Assembly (NCBI GenBank): GCA_041611095.1
Contig: JBFINP010000005.1
Location: forward strand, 1 to 64,000
Direction of reading: 5' to 3'
Origin: UBA6912 sp041611095
Lineage (GTDB): Bacteria > Actinomycetota > Acidimicrobiia > Spongiisociales > UBA5794
DNA length: 64,000 nt
Both the position numbers and the translations under genes were made by a program. The stretch's first letter is position 1; every line of letters starts with the position of its first letter. Shown piece after piece: positions 16,306-26,500 of this stretch. The notes below the pieces were generated by a model. It had not been told where the DNA came from. It ran no database searches and saw nothing but the letters and a program-made list of their open reading frames with translations.

Positions 16306-17763
16306 GTGACCCAACAGGTCGATCGGCATCTCTTCGTCATCTTCGGCGCCACCGGGGACCTGACGAGGCGCAAGTTGTTGCCCGCCCTCTACCGCGTCAT
16401 GAACGAGAACGGCGTCGCCGATCGGACGGTGATCCTCGGCGTGGCCACCACCCAGCAAAGCGACGACGAGTTCCGAGCCGTTGCCGGGCAAGCGCTCGAC
16501 GAGGCTGGCTTGATGGACACCGACGCCGACGCATGGTGCTCCCATCGTGTGTTCTACGAGCCGATCGCCAGGGATGCCCGCAACTTCGACGCCCTGGCCA
16601 AACGGATCCACGACATCGAGGCGGACATGGATCTCCCGGGTCACCGAGCGTTCTACCTGGCGCTGCCTCCACCCGCTTTTCCGGGGGTCATCGAGAACCT
16701 CGCCGAGTCGGGACTGCACCACTCCGCCCGCGGATGGACCCGGCTCGTGATCGAGAAGCCGTTCGGGCACGACCTCGGGTCGGCGCGTGAGCTCAACTAC
16801 CTCGTGCACCGCCACTTCGACGAATCGCAGGTCTACCGAATCGACCACTACCTCGGCAAGGAGACGGTCCAGAACCTGCTCACCTTCCGCTTCGCCAACC
16901 CCATCTTCGAGACCACGTGGAACCGGGATCGGCTGGAGGCGGTAGAGATCACCGTCGCCGAGGACCTCGGCGTCGGTTCGAGAGCCGGCTACTACGACTC
17001 GGCCGGTGCGCTTCGCGACATGGTGCAAAACCACCTCACCCAACTCATGACCCTCGTGGCGATGGAGGCACCGAGCGGCTTCAACGCCGACGCCATCCGC
17101 AACGAGAAGGTGCAGGTCCTGGAGTCGATCCAGCGCATCGACCCTCACAACATCGTGCTCGGTCAGTACACGTCGGGGACCCTCGACGGTCACGACGTGC
17201 CCGGCTACCTCGACGAGGACGGTGTCGCCGCGGGATCGCGCACGCCGACCTTCGTGGGTGCCAAGGTGCACATCGACTCGTGGCGGTGGCAGGGCGTGCC
17301 CTTCTACCTGCGGACGGGCAAACGGCTCCCGATGCCTACCACGCAGATCGCAGTCACCTACAGGCCGGCGCCGGTGTGCCTCTTCCATGGCACCCCCGAC
17401 GCTTGCCCGATCTCCCCCAATGTCATCGTCCTCACGCTGCAGCCTGACGAAGGGTTCGAGATCCGATTCGAGCTGAAGGTCCCCGGGGTCGAGCAGGTGA
17501 TCTCCAAACCGATGTCGTTCGACTACGGAGACGAGTTCGACGTCATCCCCGACGCCTACCAGACCCTGCTCTACGACGTCATGACCGGCGACCAGACGCT
17601 GTTCGTACGCGCCGACGAGGTAGAGGCGAGCTGGGCGTTGTGGGACCCGATCATCGCCCGCACCGATCTCGCCGTGCATCCGTACCCGGCCGCGACCTGG
17701 GGCCCGGCGGCCACCAACGAGATGCTCGCCTTGTGGACGGACGACTGGACGATGCGGGGCTGA
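16306..17763 (+). CDS. zwf: Glucose-6-phosphate dehydrogenase
   Basis: This enzyme catalyses the first step of the oxidative pentose phosphate pathway. The 485-residue length is typical. The nucleotide site is FVIFGATGDLTRRKLLPALY. The catalytic segment RIDHYLGKETVQNLLTFRFANPIFE is intact, as are VIEKPFGHD and the FYLRTGKRLP segment. Its GTG start is 1 bp after the gnd stop, so both genes are one unit. 6-phosphogluconolactonase is not in this window. Confidence 0.96.
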   Translation: MTQQVDRHLFVIFGATGDLTRRKLLPALYRVMNENGVADRTVILGVATTQQSDDEFRAVAGQALDEAGLMDTDADAWCSHRVFYEPIARDARNFDALAKRIHDIEADMDLPGHRAFYLALPPPAFPGVIENLAESGLHHSARGWTRLVIEKPFGHDLGSARELNYLVHRHFDESQVYRIDHYLGKETVQNLLTFRFANPIFETTWNRDRLEAVEITVAEDLGVGSRAGYYDSAGALRDMVQNHLTQLMTLVAMEAPSGFNADAIRNEKVQVLESIQRIDPHNIVLGQYTSGTLDGHDVPGYLDEDGVAAGSRTPTFVGAKVHIDSWRWQGVPFYLRTGKRLPMPTTQIAVTYRPAPVCLFHGTPDACPISPNVIVLTLQPDEGFEIRFELKVPGVEQVISKPMSFDYGDEFDVIPDAYQTLLYDVMTGDQTLFVRADEVEASWALWDPIIARTDLAVHPYPAATWGPAATNEMLALWTDDWTMRG

Positions 17764-17863
17764 CGATGCGGGCTGACGCTGCCTCGCCATACGCACGGCG
17801 CGTACGGTTCGCCGGCATGGGCACGAACCGGTGCGCAACTTTGCAACGTAGATATGCTCGACC

Positions 17864-18433
17864 ATGTATGCAGCCCTGGCCGAGTCGCCCCTCGTCGTGA
17901 TACCCGAGCGAGAGATCATTCAGCGCTTTGTCGCCGGCGAGCCGCATGCAGTCCGCGAGCTCTACCACCGCTATGCCCGACCCATGTTCACCGTCGCCTA
18001 CCGTTCACTCCACGACCGCGGGCTCGCCGAGGAAGCAGTCCAGCAGGCCTTCCTCCAGGCGTGGCGTGCTGCGTCCCGATTGGACCCGGAGCGCGACGTG
18101 GCGCCGTGGCTGTTCACGATCGTTCGAAGGGTTGCGGTCGACCTGTTCCGCCGCGAGCGCCGCCACCGCAACCAGGAGCCGCTCGAGAGCGACGTCGCAG
18201 AGCTTCCGCCAGGTTTCGAGCACGCCTGGACCGCCTGGGAGGTGCGCCAAGGGCTGGAGGCCCTGCCCGCCGAGGAGCGGAGTGTGCTGTATGCGACCCA
18301 CTACCTGGGGCTCACCCACGAGGACGCCGCCGAACGGCTGCGGATACCGGTCGGTACGGTCAAATCGCGCTCGTTCCGCGCCTACCGCCGGCTCGCCGCC
18401 CTGCTCTCCCATCTCGACGAGGGTGAGTCATGA
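17864..18433 (+). CDS. ECF-type sigma-70 factor
   Basis: This 189-residue sigma factor has region 2 (ELYHRYARPMFTVAYRSLHDRGLAEEAVQQAFLQAWRAA, WLFTIVRRVAVDLFRRERR) and region 4 (LPAEERSVLYATHYLGLTHEDAAERLRIPVGTVKSRSFRAYRRL). It overlaps the anti-sigma gene by 4 bp, indicating coupled translation. It resembles the SigK/RskA arrangement of actinobacteria. The region upstream (17764-17863) is AT-richer just before the start and probably holds an autoregulated promoter, but no clear -35/-10 pair can be asserted. Confidence 0.93.
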   Translation: MYAALAESPLVVIPEREIIQRFVAGEPHAVRELYHRYARPMFTVAYRSLHDRGLAEEAVQQAFLQAWRAASRLDPERDVAPWLFTIVRRVAVDLFRRERRHRNQEPLESDVAELPPGFEHAWTAWEVRQGLEALPAEERSVLYATHYLGLTHEDAAERLRIPVGTVKSRSFRAYRRLAALLSHLDEGES

Positions 18434-19080
18434 GATGTGACGACTACCGCGCCGCCCGCCTCGCCGGAGCCGACACCGAGGAGATGGCCGAGCACATCGC
18501 CGCTTGCGCCGATTGCCGATCGCTCACACCGCTCCTGGACGACGCCGGCCGGGCGCTCCAGGACCCCGCACAGTGGGAGGACCCACCCGGGGACCTGGAA
18601 GACCGCATCGTCGCCGACATCACCGCCATCGCCGGCACGCAACGCCCCGCGCCCGCACCCTCGACGCCATCACGCATACGATGGGCCTGGCTCGGCGCCG
18701 CCGCCATCGTCGTTGCGCTCGCCGTCGCCGGGGGCCTCCGGCTGCGTTCGGCGCCGGACTGGACCATCGAGGTTGCCGGCACCGAGCTGGCCCCGTCGGC
18801 CGTCGCCATCGTCGACGGCTGGAACACGGACGCGGGAACGAAGATGCGTGTCCGCACCACCGGCCTGGACCCGGCTCCCGATGGCTTCGTGTACGAGATG
18901 TGGCTGAGCAAGGACGAGATCCACATCTCGGGGGGCACGTTCACCCAACCCAACGACGTGGAGCTCCTCATCGGCGTGACGCGCGCAGACTATCCGAGGA
19001 TCTGGATCACGCTCGAAGCCATCGACGAGGACGAGTCGCCGTCGCCGGCAACGGTGCTCGACACCGTGCGCGAGGGCTGA
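18430..19080 (+). CDS. Zinc-type anti-sigma factor with RskA-like extracytoplasmic domain
   Basis: The cytosolic N terminus carries the ZAS zinc motif H22-x3-C26-x2-C29 (HIAACADC). One membrane segment lies around residues 77-98 (WAWLGAAAIVVALAVAGGL). The external domain (GTKMRVRTTGLDPAPDGFVYEMWLSKDEIHISGGTF ... WITLEAIDEDESPSPATVL) resembles the RskA anti-sigma-K domain. It would hold the upstream ECF factor until proteolysis or another signal releases it. Length of 216 residues is normal. Confidence 0.92.
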   Translation: MRCDDYRAARLAGADTEEMAEHIAACADCRSLTPLLDDAGRALQDPAQWEDPPGDLEDRIVADITAIAGTQRPAPAPSTPSRIRWAWLGAAAIVVALAVAGGLRLRSAPDWTIEVAGTELAPSAVAIVDGWNTDAGTKMRVRTTGLDPAPDGFVYEMWLSKDEIHISGGTFTQPNDVELLIGVTRADYPRIWITLEAIDEDESPSPATVLDTVREG

Positions 19081-19098
19081 GATCGCCCCCTGCCGTGG

Positions 19099-19578
19099 CT
19101 ACGTAAAGATTGCGTAGAGGATGCCGGCGGCGATGATCCACACCAGCCAGCCGACGATGACGGTGCCGATCGCCTTCCCGGTCGTGAAGTCCTGCCCCTC
19201 GCGGATCGCCACGACGGCAGCGATCAGCGCCCAGATGCCACCGATCCAGCCGAGGAAGGGGATCACGCCGATGGCCAGCGGTGCCTGGGCGTAGCCGAGA
19301 ACCCGCTGCATCTCGCCGAAGTTGGTTTGACCGCCGAAGACGTTGCGACCGACCACATCGGTGATGAACGACCACAGGTACCAGCCGACGACGCCGACGA
19401 CGATCGACCAGATGATCGGCCAGACGAAGCCGCGGTAGACGAAGGCGTTCCCCAGGCCCACCAGCGCGTGCACGATCACGACGAGCAGCAACGCCTGCGA
19501 CGTGTAGCTCTCGTCGGCCTCCACCGTGTTGTAGAAATCGACGTCGAGCCGAGCCGCTCGAATCGCGTTCTCGATCAT
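19099..19578 (-). CDS. Yip1-like integral membrane protein
   Basis: ATG 19578 is preceded by GGGAGGGG, fixing the start. The 159-residue protein has about five membrane segments (ALLLVVIVHALVGLGNAFVYRG, IIWSIVVGVVGWYLWSFITDVVG, LAIGVIPFLGWIGGIWALIAAVVAIREG, VIVGWLVWIIAAGILYAIF). The motif FGEMQRVLGYAQAP is typical of YIP1-domain proteins. Bacterial members have no established role. It is convergent with the anti-sigma gene. Confidence 0.85.
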   Translation of the reverse strand: MIENAIRAARLDVDFYNTVEADESYTSQALLLVVIVHALVGLGNAFVYRGFVWPIIWSIVVGVVGWYLWSFITDVVGRNVFGGQTNFGEMQRVLGYAQAPLAIGVIPFLGWIGGIWALIAAVVAIREGQDFTTGKAIGTVIVGWLVWIIAAGILYAIFT

Positions 19579-19648
19579 CTTCCCCTCCCGGGCTGGGTCG
19601 TACCGGGGCGCAGCGTAGCCTTGCCGCCGTACCGCATGCCGAGTTGAT

Positions 19649-20506
19649 TCAGAGTCCCCGGTACCACTCTGCGAGGGCGGCGCCGATGGCGTTGGGCGAG
19701 TCCTCCTGGACGAAGTGAATGCCGGGCACGGTGACCTCTTGCTGGTTGGGCCACGTGCGGCAGAACTTGCGTTGCGGGCCGGTGAGTATCGAGCCGGGGT
19801 CCGCGTTGACGAACAACTTCGGGACGTCGGATCGTCGCAGCCAGGCACCGTATTCGGAGACGATCTCGTGGACGTCGGCAGGCTCGCCATCGATCGGGAT
19901 CTCTCGCGGCCAGGTCAAGGTGGGTCGTCGCGACTCCCCCGCTTCGAGGTACGGTCGCCGGTATTCGGCAAGCTCCTCGGCGGTGAGGTCTCGGATGATG
20001 GATGCGGGCAGCACTCGCTCGACGAAGACGTTCTTCTCGAGCACGATCTCCTCTCCCGCATCCGATCGCATTGCCTGGAAGATCCTGGTTGCAGATTCCG
20101 GCCACACGTCCCACGACATCGGTTGCACGATCGCCTCCATGTAGCACAGGCCCTTGATGCTGTCGCGATGGCGGTTTGCCCAATCGAAACCAAGGGCCGA
20201 CCCCCAGTCGTGCACCACGAACGTCACAGCGTCGGTCACCCCGAGCTCGTCGAGCATCGCATCGAGGTACTCGCGGTGCTCCACGAACCGGTAACGGTCG
20301 GGGCCGCTGTCGGGGAGCTTGGCCGAGTCGCCCATACCGATGAGGTCCGGCGCCAGGCACCGACCGAGGTCTACAACGTGTGGGATGACGGTGCGCCATA
20401 GGTAGGACGATGTCGGGTTGCCATGGAGGAAGACGATCGGGTCACCCGTTCCCGCCTCGTGGTAGGCCATCGCAAGACCCATGACATCGACGTAACGCTT
20501 GTCCAT
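19649..20506 (-). CDS. Haloalkane dehalogenase (alpha/beta hydrolase, HLD-II type)
   Basis: This 285-residue enzyme would hydrolyse carbon-halogen bonds of haloalkanes to alcohols. All members of the HLD-II pentad are visible: halide-binding N30 in HGNPTSSYLW, nucleophile D100 and halide-binding W101 in VVHDWGSALGFDWA, acid E124 in CYMEAIV, and H264 in GIHFVQEDSP. An esterase or luciferase (Renilla-type) activity on the same scaffold is possible, but the pentad favours dehalogenation. AGGAG lies 5 bp before ATG 20506. No transport or regulator gene is adjacent. Confidence 0.9.
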   Translation of the reverse strand: MDKRYVDVMGLAMAYHEAGTGDPIVFLHGNPTSSYLWRTVIPHVVDLGRCLAPDLIGMGDSAKLPDSGPDRYRFVEHREYLDAMLDELGVTDAVTFVVHDWGSALGFDWANRHRDSIKGLCYMEAIVQPMSWDVWPESATRIFQAMRSDAGEEIVLEKNVFVERVLPASIIRDLTAEELAEYRRPYLEAGESRRPTLTWPREIPIDGEPADVHEIVSEYGAWLRRSDVPKLFVNADPGSILTGPQRKFCRTWPNQQEVTVPGIHFVQEDSPNAIGAALAEWYRGL

Positions 20507-20640
20507 CTGAGCTCCTGGTGTGCCGGCCAGCCCACCTTAGGAAGCGGCGTGGGAGTTCGGTGGTCCCTGACGATGCCGACCGACGGCCCCTCCCCGGTCG
20601 CCGCCGTGATCCGTACGGTGGCCGCGGAGGTGACGTCTTC

Positions 20641-20829
20641 ATGGTCTTCGACCCGTACTGCCCGAAATGTGACACCAACCCGTTGCTCGGGTTCCACTCG
20701 TTGAAGGGGCTGGAGAACACCGACCGTGGCATCGTCCTCGTCTTCGAGTGCCCCGACTGCCACGGCGACGCTGTGATCGTGACGGGGACCCGGATCTACG
20801 ACGAGGAGCGGGGCCGAGCTCGCGCCTAG
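20641..20829 (+). CDS. Small zinc-ribbon protein (hypothetical)
   Basis: A 62-residue protein with two Cys pairs, YCPKCDTN and FECPDCHGDA, that form a zinc ribbon. ATG 20641 is preceded by GGAGG 10 bp upstream. It ends overlapping the stop of the convergent kinase-like gene. Its size and conserved-looking cysteines suggest a genuine small protein of unknown function; a role in nucleic acid or protein binding is only a guess. Confidence 0.65.
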   Translation: MVFDPYCPKCDTNPLLGFHSLKGLENTDRGIVLVFECPDCHGDAVIVTGTRIYDEERGRARA

Positions 20830-21605
20830 GACGCGATCGCGCTCCAGGCGGTCGCCAGCCTCGCCACCGACTCGTAACGCTGCGCCGGGTCGGGTTGTGT
20901 GGCGCGCTCGATGACAGCAGACGCGAGCGAGGTCATCGCGTCACCACCGATCTCCTCGATCATCCGCCCCAGGTTGAACACCGTCGTCCTCTCGTCCACC
21001 ACGCTGCCCGCCTCCCACTCCTCGGGAGCCATGAAGCGGGACGATCCAGGCAGGCGTGCCTCGACGCGGAACGGCCCTGGTCGGTACTCGTCGAGATCGA
21101 CGAGATGAACGAGGTGCCGGTCGAAGTCGTACAGGACACAACCGTCGTAGAGATCGACTGCGACGTAGCCCGCATCGGCGACCGCACGGTGAGCATCGAT
21201 GATGGTGTCGAGTGCGGCATGGATGCGCACGGGAGGCAGCGAGCGGAACCGTCGGTGCGGCGAACCGACGGCATCGCGCCCCGGCGCGCCAGGGGCCAGT
21301 ACCGGGTCGTACAGCACCGCGCCGTCGACCCATGCATACTCCAGCGCCAGCTCCTGTGACGCCGCGAGACCACGCACGGGGGCGACGATCGCCGAGTGCC
21401 GGACCGTCGAGTGGAACCTGTGAGCCGACTCCAGGCCGGCACGACCTTGCTTCGTCGTTGCGTACTTCACGAACCACTCGCCGTCGGTGCGGCGGACCCC
21501 GAGAGCCACGCATCCCGAGTCCTGGGCCCGCCACTCGCGCACGACGGCGCCGTGGCTGCGCACCCAGGCCTCGACGGTCCCGTCGATCGGTTCGATAGGA
21601 ATCAC
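20826..21605 (-). CDS. Protein-kinase-like protein, probably atypical or pseudokinase
   Basis: The 259 residues follow a compact kinase fold. Apparent elements are a Lys in GEWFVKYA, a degenerate catalytic-loop-like segment AGYVAVDLYDGCVLYDF, a DFG-position segment VHLVDLDEYRPGPF, and FMAPEEWEAGSVVDERTTVFNLGRMI, which matches the activation/APE segment of Ser/Thr kinases. HRD and DFG are not canonical, and the usual Asn after HRD is missing. It overlaps the thioesterase gene (GTGA). It could phosphorylate protein or a small molecule, or be inactive. The fold assignment is moderately sure. Confidence 0.75.
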   Translation of the reverse strand: MIPIEPIDGTVEAWVRSHGAVVREWRAQDSGCVALGVRRTDGEWFVKYATTKQGRAGLESAHRFHSTVRHSAIVAPVRGLAASQELALEYAWVDGAVLYDPVLAPGAPGRDAVGSPHRRFRSLPPVRIHAALDTIIDAHRAVADAGYVAVDLYDGCVLYDFDRHLVHLVDLDEYRPGPFRVEARLPGSSRFMAPEEWEAGSVVDERTTVFNLGRMIEEIGGDAMTSLASAVIERATQPDPAQRYESVARLATAWSAIAS

Positions 21606-21982
21606 GTCACGCCGTCGAGGAACCGCGCCCTATCGACCCGCACGCGGGTGATCTTGCCGCGAGCGACGACTCCGGACTCATCCGACACCGAGACCTCGAA
21701 CACGATGTGTCTTCCCTCGGCGGCCACCACCATGGCGTGGGCCTCGACCCGCGCTCCGAAGCCGGACGCTCGCAGGTGGTCGAGCTCGACCCTCGTGCCG
21801 ACCGTCGTCTCGCCGGGTTCGAGCGCCCGAACCACGGCATCCACGGTCGCAGCTTCGCAGAGGGCCACGAGTCGCGGGGTCCCGAGCACCGGCACGTCGC
21901 CCGAACCGAGCGCCGGCGCCATGTCCGCCTCTGCGACGACGAGGCCGGCAGCACCTTTCAAGCCGGGATCGACATCCGCCAT
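21602..21982 (-). CDS. Hotdog-fold thioesterase (FlK-like)
   Basis: The 126-residue protein shows the features of the fluoroacetyl-CoA-thioesterase-like family: TPRLVALCEAATVDAV after SGDVPVLG, GTRVELDHLRASGFGARVEAHAMVV, and the C-terminal GKITRVRVDRARF. These proteins are dimeric hotdog-fold enzymes acting on acyl-CoA or related thioesters. The substrate here is unknown. It is translationally coupled with the downstream kinase-like gene, an unusual pairing. Confidence 0.85.
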   Translation of the reverse strand: MADVDPGLKGAAGLVVAEADMAPALGSGDVPVLGTPRLVALCEAATVDAVVRALEPGETTVGTRVELDHLRASGFGARVEAHAMVVAAEGRHIVFEVSVSDESGVVARGKITRVRVDRARFLDGVT

Positions 21983-22127
21983 GTGGTGAACGTACCAGGC
22001 GAGCGAACCACCCGGCCGGCGGCCGGACGCGCTCGAGTACTACCCCTCGGCCGCCATGCTCGCAGCTCGCTCACTTCTGGCACTGCCGACGGCCGAGACG
22101 CGAGCCACCACAGCTACTCTCGCCGCC

Positions 22128-23459
22128 ATGTTCGAAGACCTTGAAGCCGCGGTTGATCGCCAGTTCCGGGACGTGCTGAGCGACCTCGATGCGCTCATTC
22201 GCATTCCCTCGGTGAGCGCCCCCCGATTCGATCGGCATGAGGTCAGGCGGTGCGCCGAGACCGTGGTCGAGCTGCTCCAGGACGCCGGCGCCGACGCCCG
22301 TCTGCTCACCGTCGAGGGAGCCCACCCGGCGGTGTTCGCAGAGATCCCGGCCCCCGCCGGTGCGCCGACGGTGTTGCTGTACGCCCACCACGACGTGCAG
22401 CCGCCGGGGCCCGACGATCAGTGGACATCGCCGCCCTTCGAACCAACCGAGAGGGACGGCCGTCTGTATGCACGCGGCAGCGCCGACGACAAGGCGGGCA
22501 TCGCCGTCCACCTGGGAGCCCTGCGAGCTCACCAAGGGCGGCCCCCGGTCGGAGTGAAGGTGTTCGTCGAGGGCGAGGAGGAGATCGGGTCACTCCACCT
22601 GAGTCGGTTCATCGAGGAGTACCGGGACCTTCTCGCCGCCGACGTGATCGTCATCGCCGACTCGGAGAACTGGCGGGTCGGCACCCCCGCCCTCACGACC
22701 TCCCTGCGCGGCCTGGTCGACTGCGTCATCGAGGTGCGCACGCTCGACGCCGGTGTTCACAGCGGTCAATTCGGTGGTGCGCTCCCCGACGCCCTGACGG
22801 CCCTGTGCCGCACGCTCGCCACCCTGCACGATGCGGACGGGAACGTGGCCGTCGCGGGCCTCGTCTCGGCCGACACCGATCCGCTCGACCTCACCGAGGA
22901 GGAGTTGCGCAGCCAAGCCGGTGCCCGTCCCTCGACGGCTCTGATCGGGACCGGGTCGATCACTGCACGGACGTGGACGATGCCGGCGGTCTCCGTCTTG
23001 GCGATAGATGCGCCACCCGTCGCCGAAGCGATCAACCAGCTGGTTCCCGTGGCATGCGCCAAGGTGAGCCTGCGGCTCGCACCCGGCGACGATCCGGAGA
23101 GGGCCATGAAGGCTCTCGTAGCCCACCTCGAGTCCAACGTACCCTGGGGTGCCGAAGTGCACGTTCGGCCGGGCGCCTGCGGGCAACCCCTGGGACTCGA
23201 AGCGGCAGGTCCTGCCTACGACGCATTTCGCACCGCGTTCAATGCGACGTGGGGTGTGGAACCCGTCGAGATCGGCGTCGGCGGCTCGATCCCGTTCGTC
23301 GCCGAGCTCCAAAGGGCGTTTCCGGACGCGTCGATCCTGCTGACCGGGGTGGCCGACCCCACCAGCAGGGCACACGGCCCCGACGAGAGCCTCGATCTGG
23401 GCGAGTTGCGCCGCGGCATCCTCGCCGAGGCCATCGCGCTGCGCCTGCTCGGCGGCTGA
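22128..23459 (+). CDS. M20 family dipeptidase/metallopeptidase
   Basis: This 443-residue di-zinc hydrolase carries the M20 metal-binding segments LLYAHHDVQPPG, GSADDKAG and FVEGEEEIGS, then a dimerisation (lid) domain beginning at DCVIEVRTLDAGVHSGQFGGALPDA, and a final TSRAHGPDES with the last His. It matches the CNDP/DapE-like dipeptidases rather than the amidohydrolase subfamily. The start is ATG 22128 (MFEDLEAAVDRQ); the frame is open further upstream but without a family match. It probably cleaves small peptides in the cytosol. Confidence 0.94.
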   Translation: MFEDLEAAVDRQFRDVLSDLDALIRIPSVSAPRFDRHEVRRCAETVVELLQDAGADARLLTVEGAHPAVFAEIPAPAGAPTVLLYAHHDVQPPGPDDQWTSPPFEPTERDGRLYARGSADDKAGIAVHLGALRAHQGRPPVGVKVFVEGEEEIGSLHLSRFIEEYRDLLAADVIVIADSENWRVGTPALTTSLRGLVDCVIEVRTLDAGVHSGQFGGALPDALTALCRTLATLHDADGNVAVAGLVSADTDPLDLTEEELRSQAGARPSTALIGTGSITARTWTMPAVSVLAIDAPPVAEAINQLVPVACAKVSLRLAPGDDPERAMKALVAHLESNVPWGAEVHVRPGACGQPLGLEAAGPAYDAFRTAFNATWGVEPVEIGVGGSIPFVAELQRAFPDASILLTGVADPTSRAHGPDESLDLGELRRGILAEAIALRLLGG

Positions 23460-23576
23460 CACCGGCGACGACCGCAATACGAGGGCCTGATTGAGGCCGC
23501 CAAGCCTGGGTCGATCGCGCTATTGACCTTCGAGGCACCCACTGCTTACGTTTCCCAGGGGGAGAGGGTAGGGACG

Positions 23577-26500
23577 ATGTCTGACGTGGTGGCAGCTCCA
23601 ACGGCACCGCGGGCACAAGCGATTCGTGCCCCGCAGGTCCAAACCGGCGTTCTCACGCTGGGGCTCGAGCGCGATTGCATACGCGAGCTGGCAGCCGTGC
23701 TCGCAACACTCACGAGCCGCAAGACAACCGGGGCGGCAGGCCGCTATCCGTTCTTCGCTACGCACCCAGCCTGGCCCGTGGCATGGCAGGTGCGCGCCCA
23801 TCGAGCCCACCAGGCGTTGACGGTCGGCTGCGCCGACGATCTCGAGATCGCGCTACGCGTCTTCTCTGGTTTCGACGCTGCCTCGGACCCGGAAGCGTGG
23901 TGCTCGACATGGTGGATCGACCATGCGGCCTTGCTGAGGGTCGTGGCGGAAGCATCCGACCTCATGAGCCTCCTCGACTCGATCAACGGTGAGCGCGATC
24001 ACCCCGTAGACGCACGACGCGCCGAAGACGTGCGCAACTTGCTCGCCGAATCAACGAGCCCGGTCCGCTTCGATCCGGTCTCACCCGGCGTATACGCAGC
24101 CGCATCGGGAGACGAAAGCCCGGCCGAGTTCCACATCGCTCCCACCTCGCTCGCAGACCCTGGCGTGCCGCTCATGGCCTTCGGCGTCCTTCCGCAGTCA
24201 CCCTTCGGGACCATCGACCGCGTCGTTGCCTTCCCCGGTGGGATTCGATCGACCGCCGATCCTGCCGTCATCGAGGCGGTGATCGGCGAACTCCCGGTCG
24301 GAACGATCGTCGAGATCGAGGCGGCAGACAGCGGGCGCATCGCCCAGTTGACCGTGGAGCGTGCCCCCTTCGCACCGGACGGGCGATCTATCGAGCTCGG
24401 CAGACCCACGTCCTCGGAGGGTCTTGCCCAGCGCGGGATCTTGACAGTCGAACCCCATGGCGAGGGATCGGTGGGTGGCTACGAACGCCTGATCATCACC
24501 GGCTACGAGCTGCGTGGAGATCGTGTTGGCCTCGTCGTGTCCCCAACGAGTCTCGAGACACCCGCCGATCCCGCCAGACACGGCGCCGGCCACCGAAGCC
24601 GAGTGACGGTCCGAGTCGACTCCACCGCCGCCACCGCCGACCAGACGTACCGCCGGCTGGTGGTCGAGCCCAGTGGTGCCGTTTCCTACATCAATGGTGC
24701 AGCGGGCTGTTCGAGCACGGACGTGGAGTTCGGCACACGCATCCGAGAGGGGGCCGTCATCGAGGCACTCGCTCTCGCCGACGACAGCGGCCGCGAGATG
24801 CTTGCGATCAGACCCGTCCTCTACGAGCGGCTGCAGTCGGCAGGGACGGGCGACGACGGCTGGTACAGGGCAGCGATCGAGTCGCTGGCCGGCGAAACCG
24901 TCGTGGTGCTGGACCAGCAGGACGAGAGCGCGGGCGTCCGGCACGTCTTCGCCTGGGACGAGGAGCACTTGCCTTCGCCCGACGCGTTCGCCCCCGGCAC
25001 CGAGGTCGAGGTCGAGCTGTCGACGTGGCCCCGACAGGTCGAGCTTCCCGACGCGGCACACTCGGTTGCGGAGTCCCACCCCGAGGTGTTCGCTCGGAGC
25101 GAAGATGGCTTCGTCGTGATCGCGCCGATGAATCTGGAGATCGCCGATGAGCTCGTCGCAACGCAAGCAGGGGGTGAATGGGCGGAGACCGTGTGGCGCT
25201 GGTTCGACGAGAGCCATCAGCTCCACCTGATGAGTCTGCGAACACCGCAGCCCGTCGAAGAGGCCCCCGCCCCCTTGCCGGAGAAACCTCCGGCTCAGAC
25301 CGACGAGTCGATGACGGTCGCCGCCCGGGTGCCGGATGGCTCCCTCGCCCGTATCGAAGACCTGATCGAGAACGGGTTTGCTGACGCGGGTATCGACGCC
25401 ACGGCGTCCTTCGACGGTTCGGTCATCACGATCGATGCGGCGAGCGGTCCGGATGCGAGACGTGCGATCGACGCACTACGGCGCAGGGCCCTCCCGGCCA
25501 AGGGCCAGATCGACATCGCAGCCGCCGAGGCCGGTGACGATGCGGCTGCGTTGATCGAAGGAATCGCATCGGCCGCCGGGATCACCATCTCTCCTGAGGG
25601 CGATGCAACCCTGACGGCCGAGGCCGAGACGATCACGTCCCTGCGCCAGCTCTTTGCCGCGGTGACCGAGCAGATCTCCGGCGCAGCCTGCAGCATCACG
25701 GCGTTCGTCGACATCGAGATGATCGAGGAGCCGGGCGACGAGGCCGCAGCCGGCGCCGCCGATCCGGGTGGCACGGACGTCCTCGAGCCGCCGGTCTCAC
25801 CTCCCGAGCCCGCGGAGCCGGACCCGGCAGCGGAGCTGGAGAGGCAGGCCGATCAACCGAGCGCCGTCGAGAAGGTCGACCCCGGCGAGCACGAAGCACT
25901 CCAAGAGCACAACGCCCCCGAAGAGCAGGGCGCCTTCGTCCCATCGTTCGCCGAGGCCTCCGAGCTGGAGGGGCTCGAGCCCGTGGAGTCGGCCGTCGCA
26001 AGCTCCGGCGTCGTCGCAGAGGAGTTGCAGGTCTCTGATCTCGCCGAACGAGCTATCGAGCTCACCACCGCCACCGGACGCACCGGCGGACCCCCACCGC
26101 CCATCGCCCAACCCGAACCCGTCATCGAACTCACCACCGCCACCGGACGCACCGGCGGACCCCCACCGCCCATCGCCCAACCCGAACCCGTCATCGAACT
26201 CACCACCGCCACCGGACGCACCGGCGGCCCGGCTCCGCAGGACGCGCCCCACGCCGAGCCCCCCCTGACGGGGACCACGCCATCCGTAGCCGCACCCGCG
26301 CCGGCCGCACAGAGACCCGACGTCGACGATCCGTTCGTGACCGGACCCAGAGCGCCTGACCGCTTCGTCTCCTCCTGGACCCCATCAGGAGAGGCGATGC
26401 CCTACCCATCCTCCGAAGGTGCGGGCGGCGAGCCCTCCTCTACCCGGCCCCCGGGAGATGCGCCCGCCGCCACCGAGGAGCTTGCGACTCGGGCAGAACC

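Noticed and set aside
26055..26226. CRISPR-like array
   Set aside because: The repeats are directly adjacent without spacers, are in frame and encode protein repeats.
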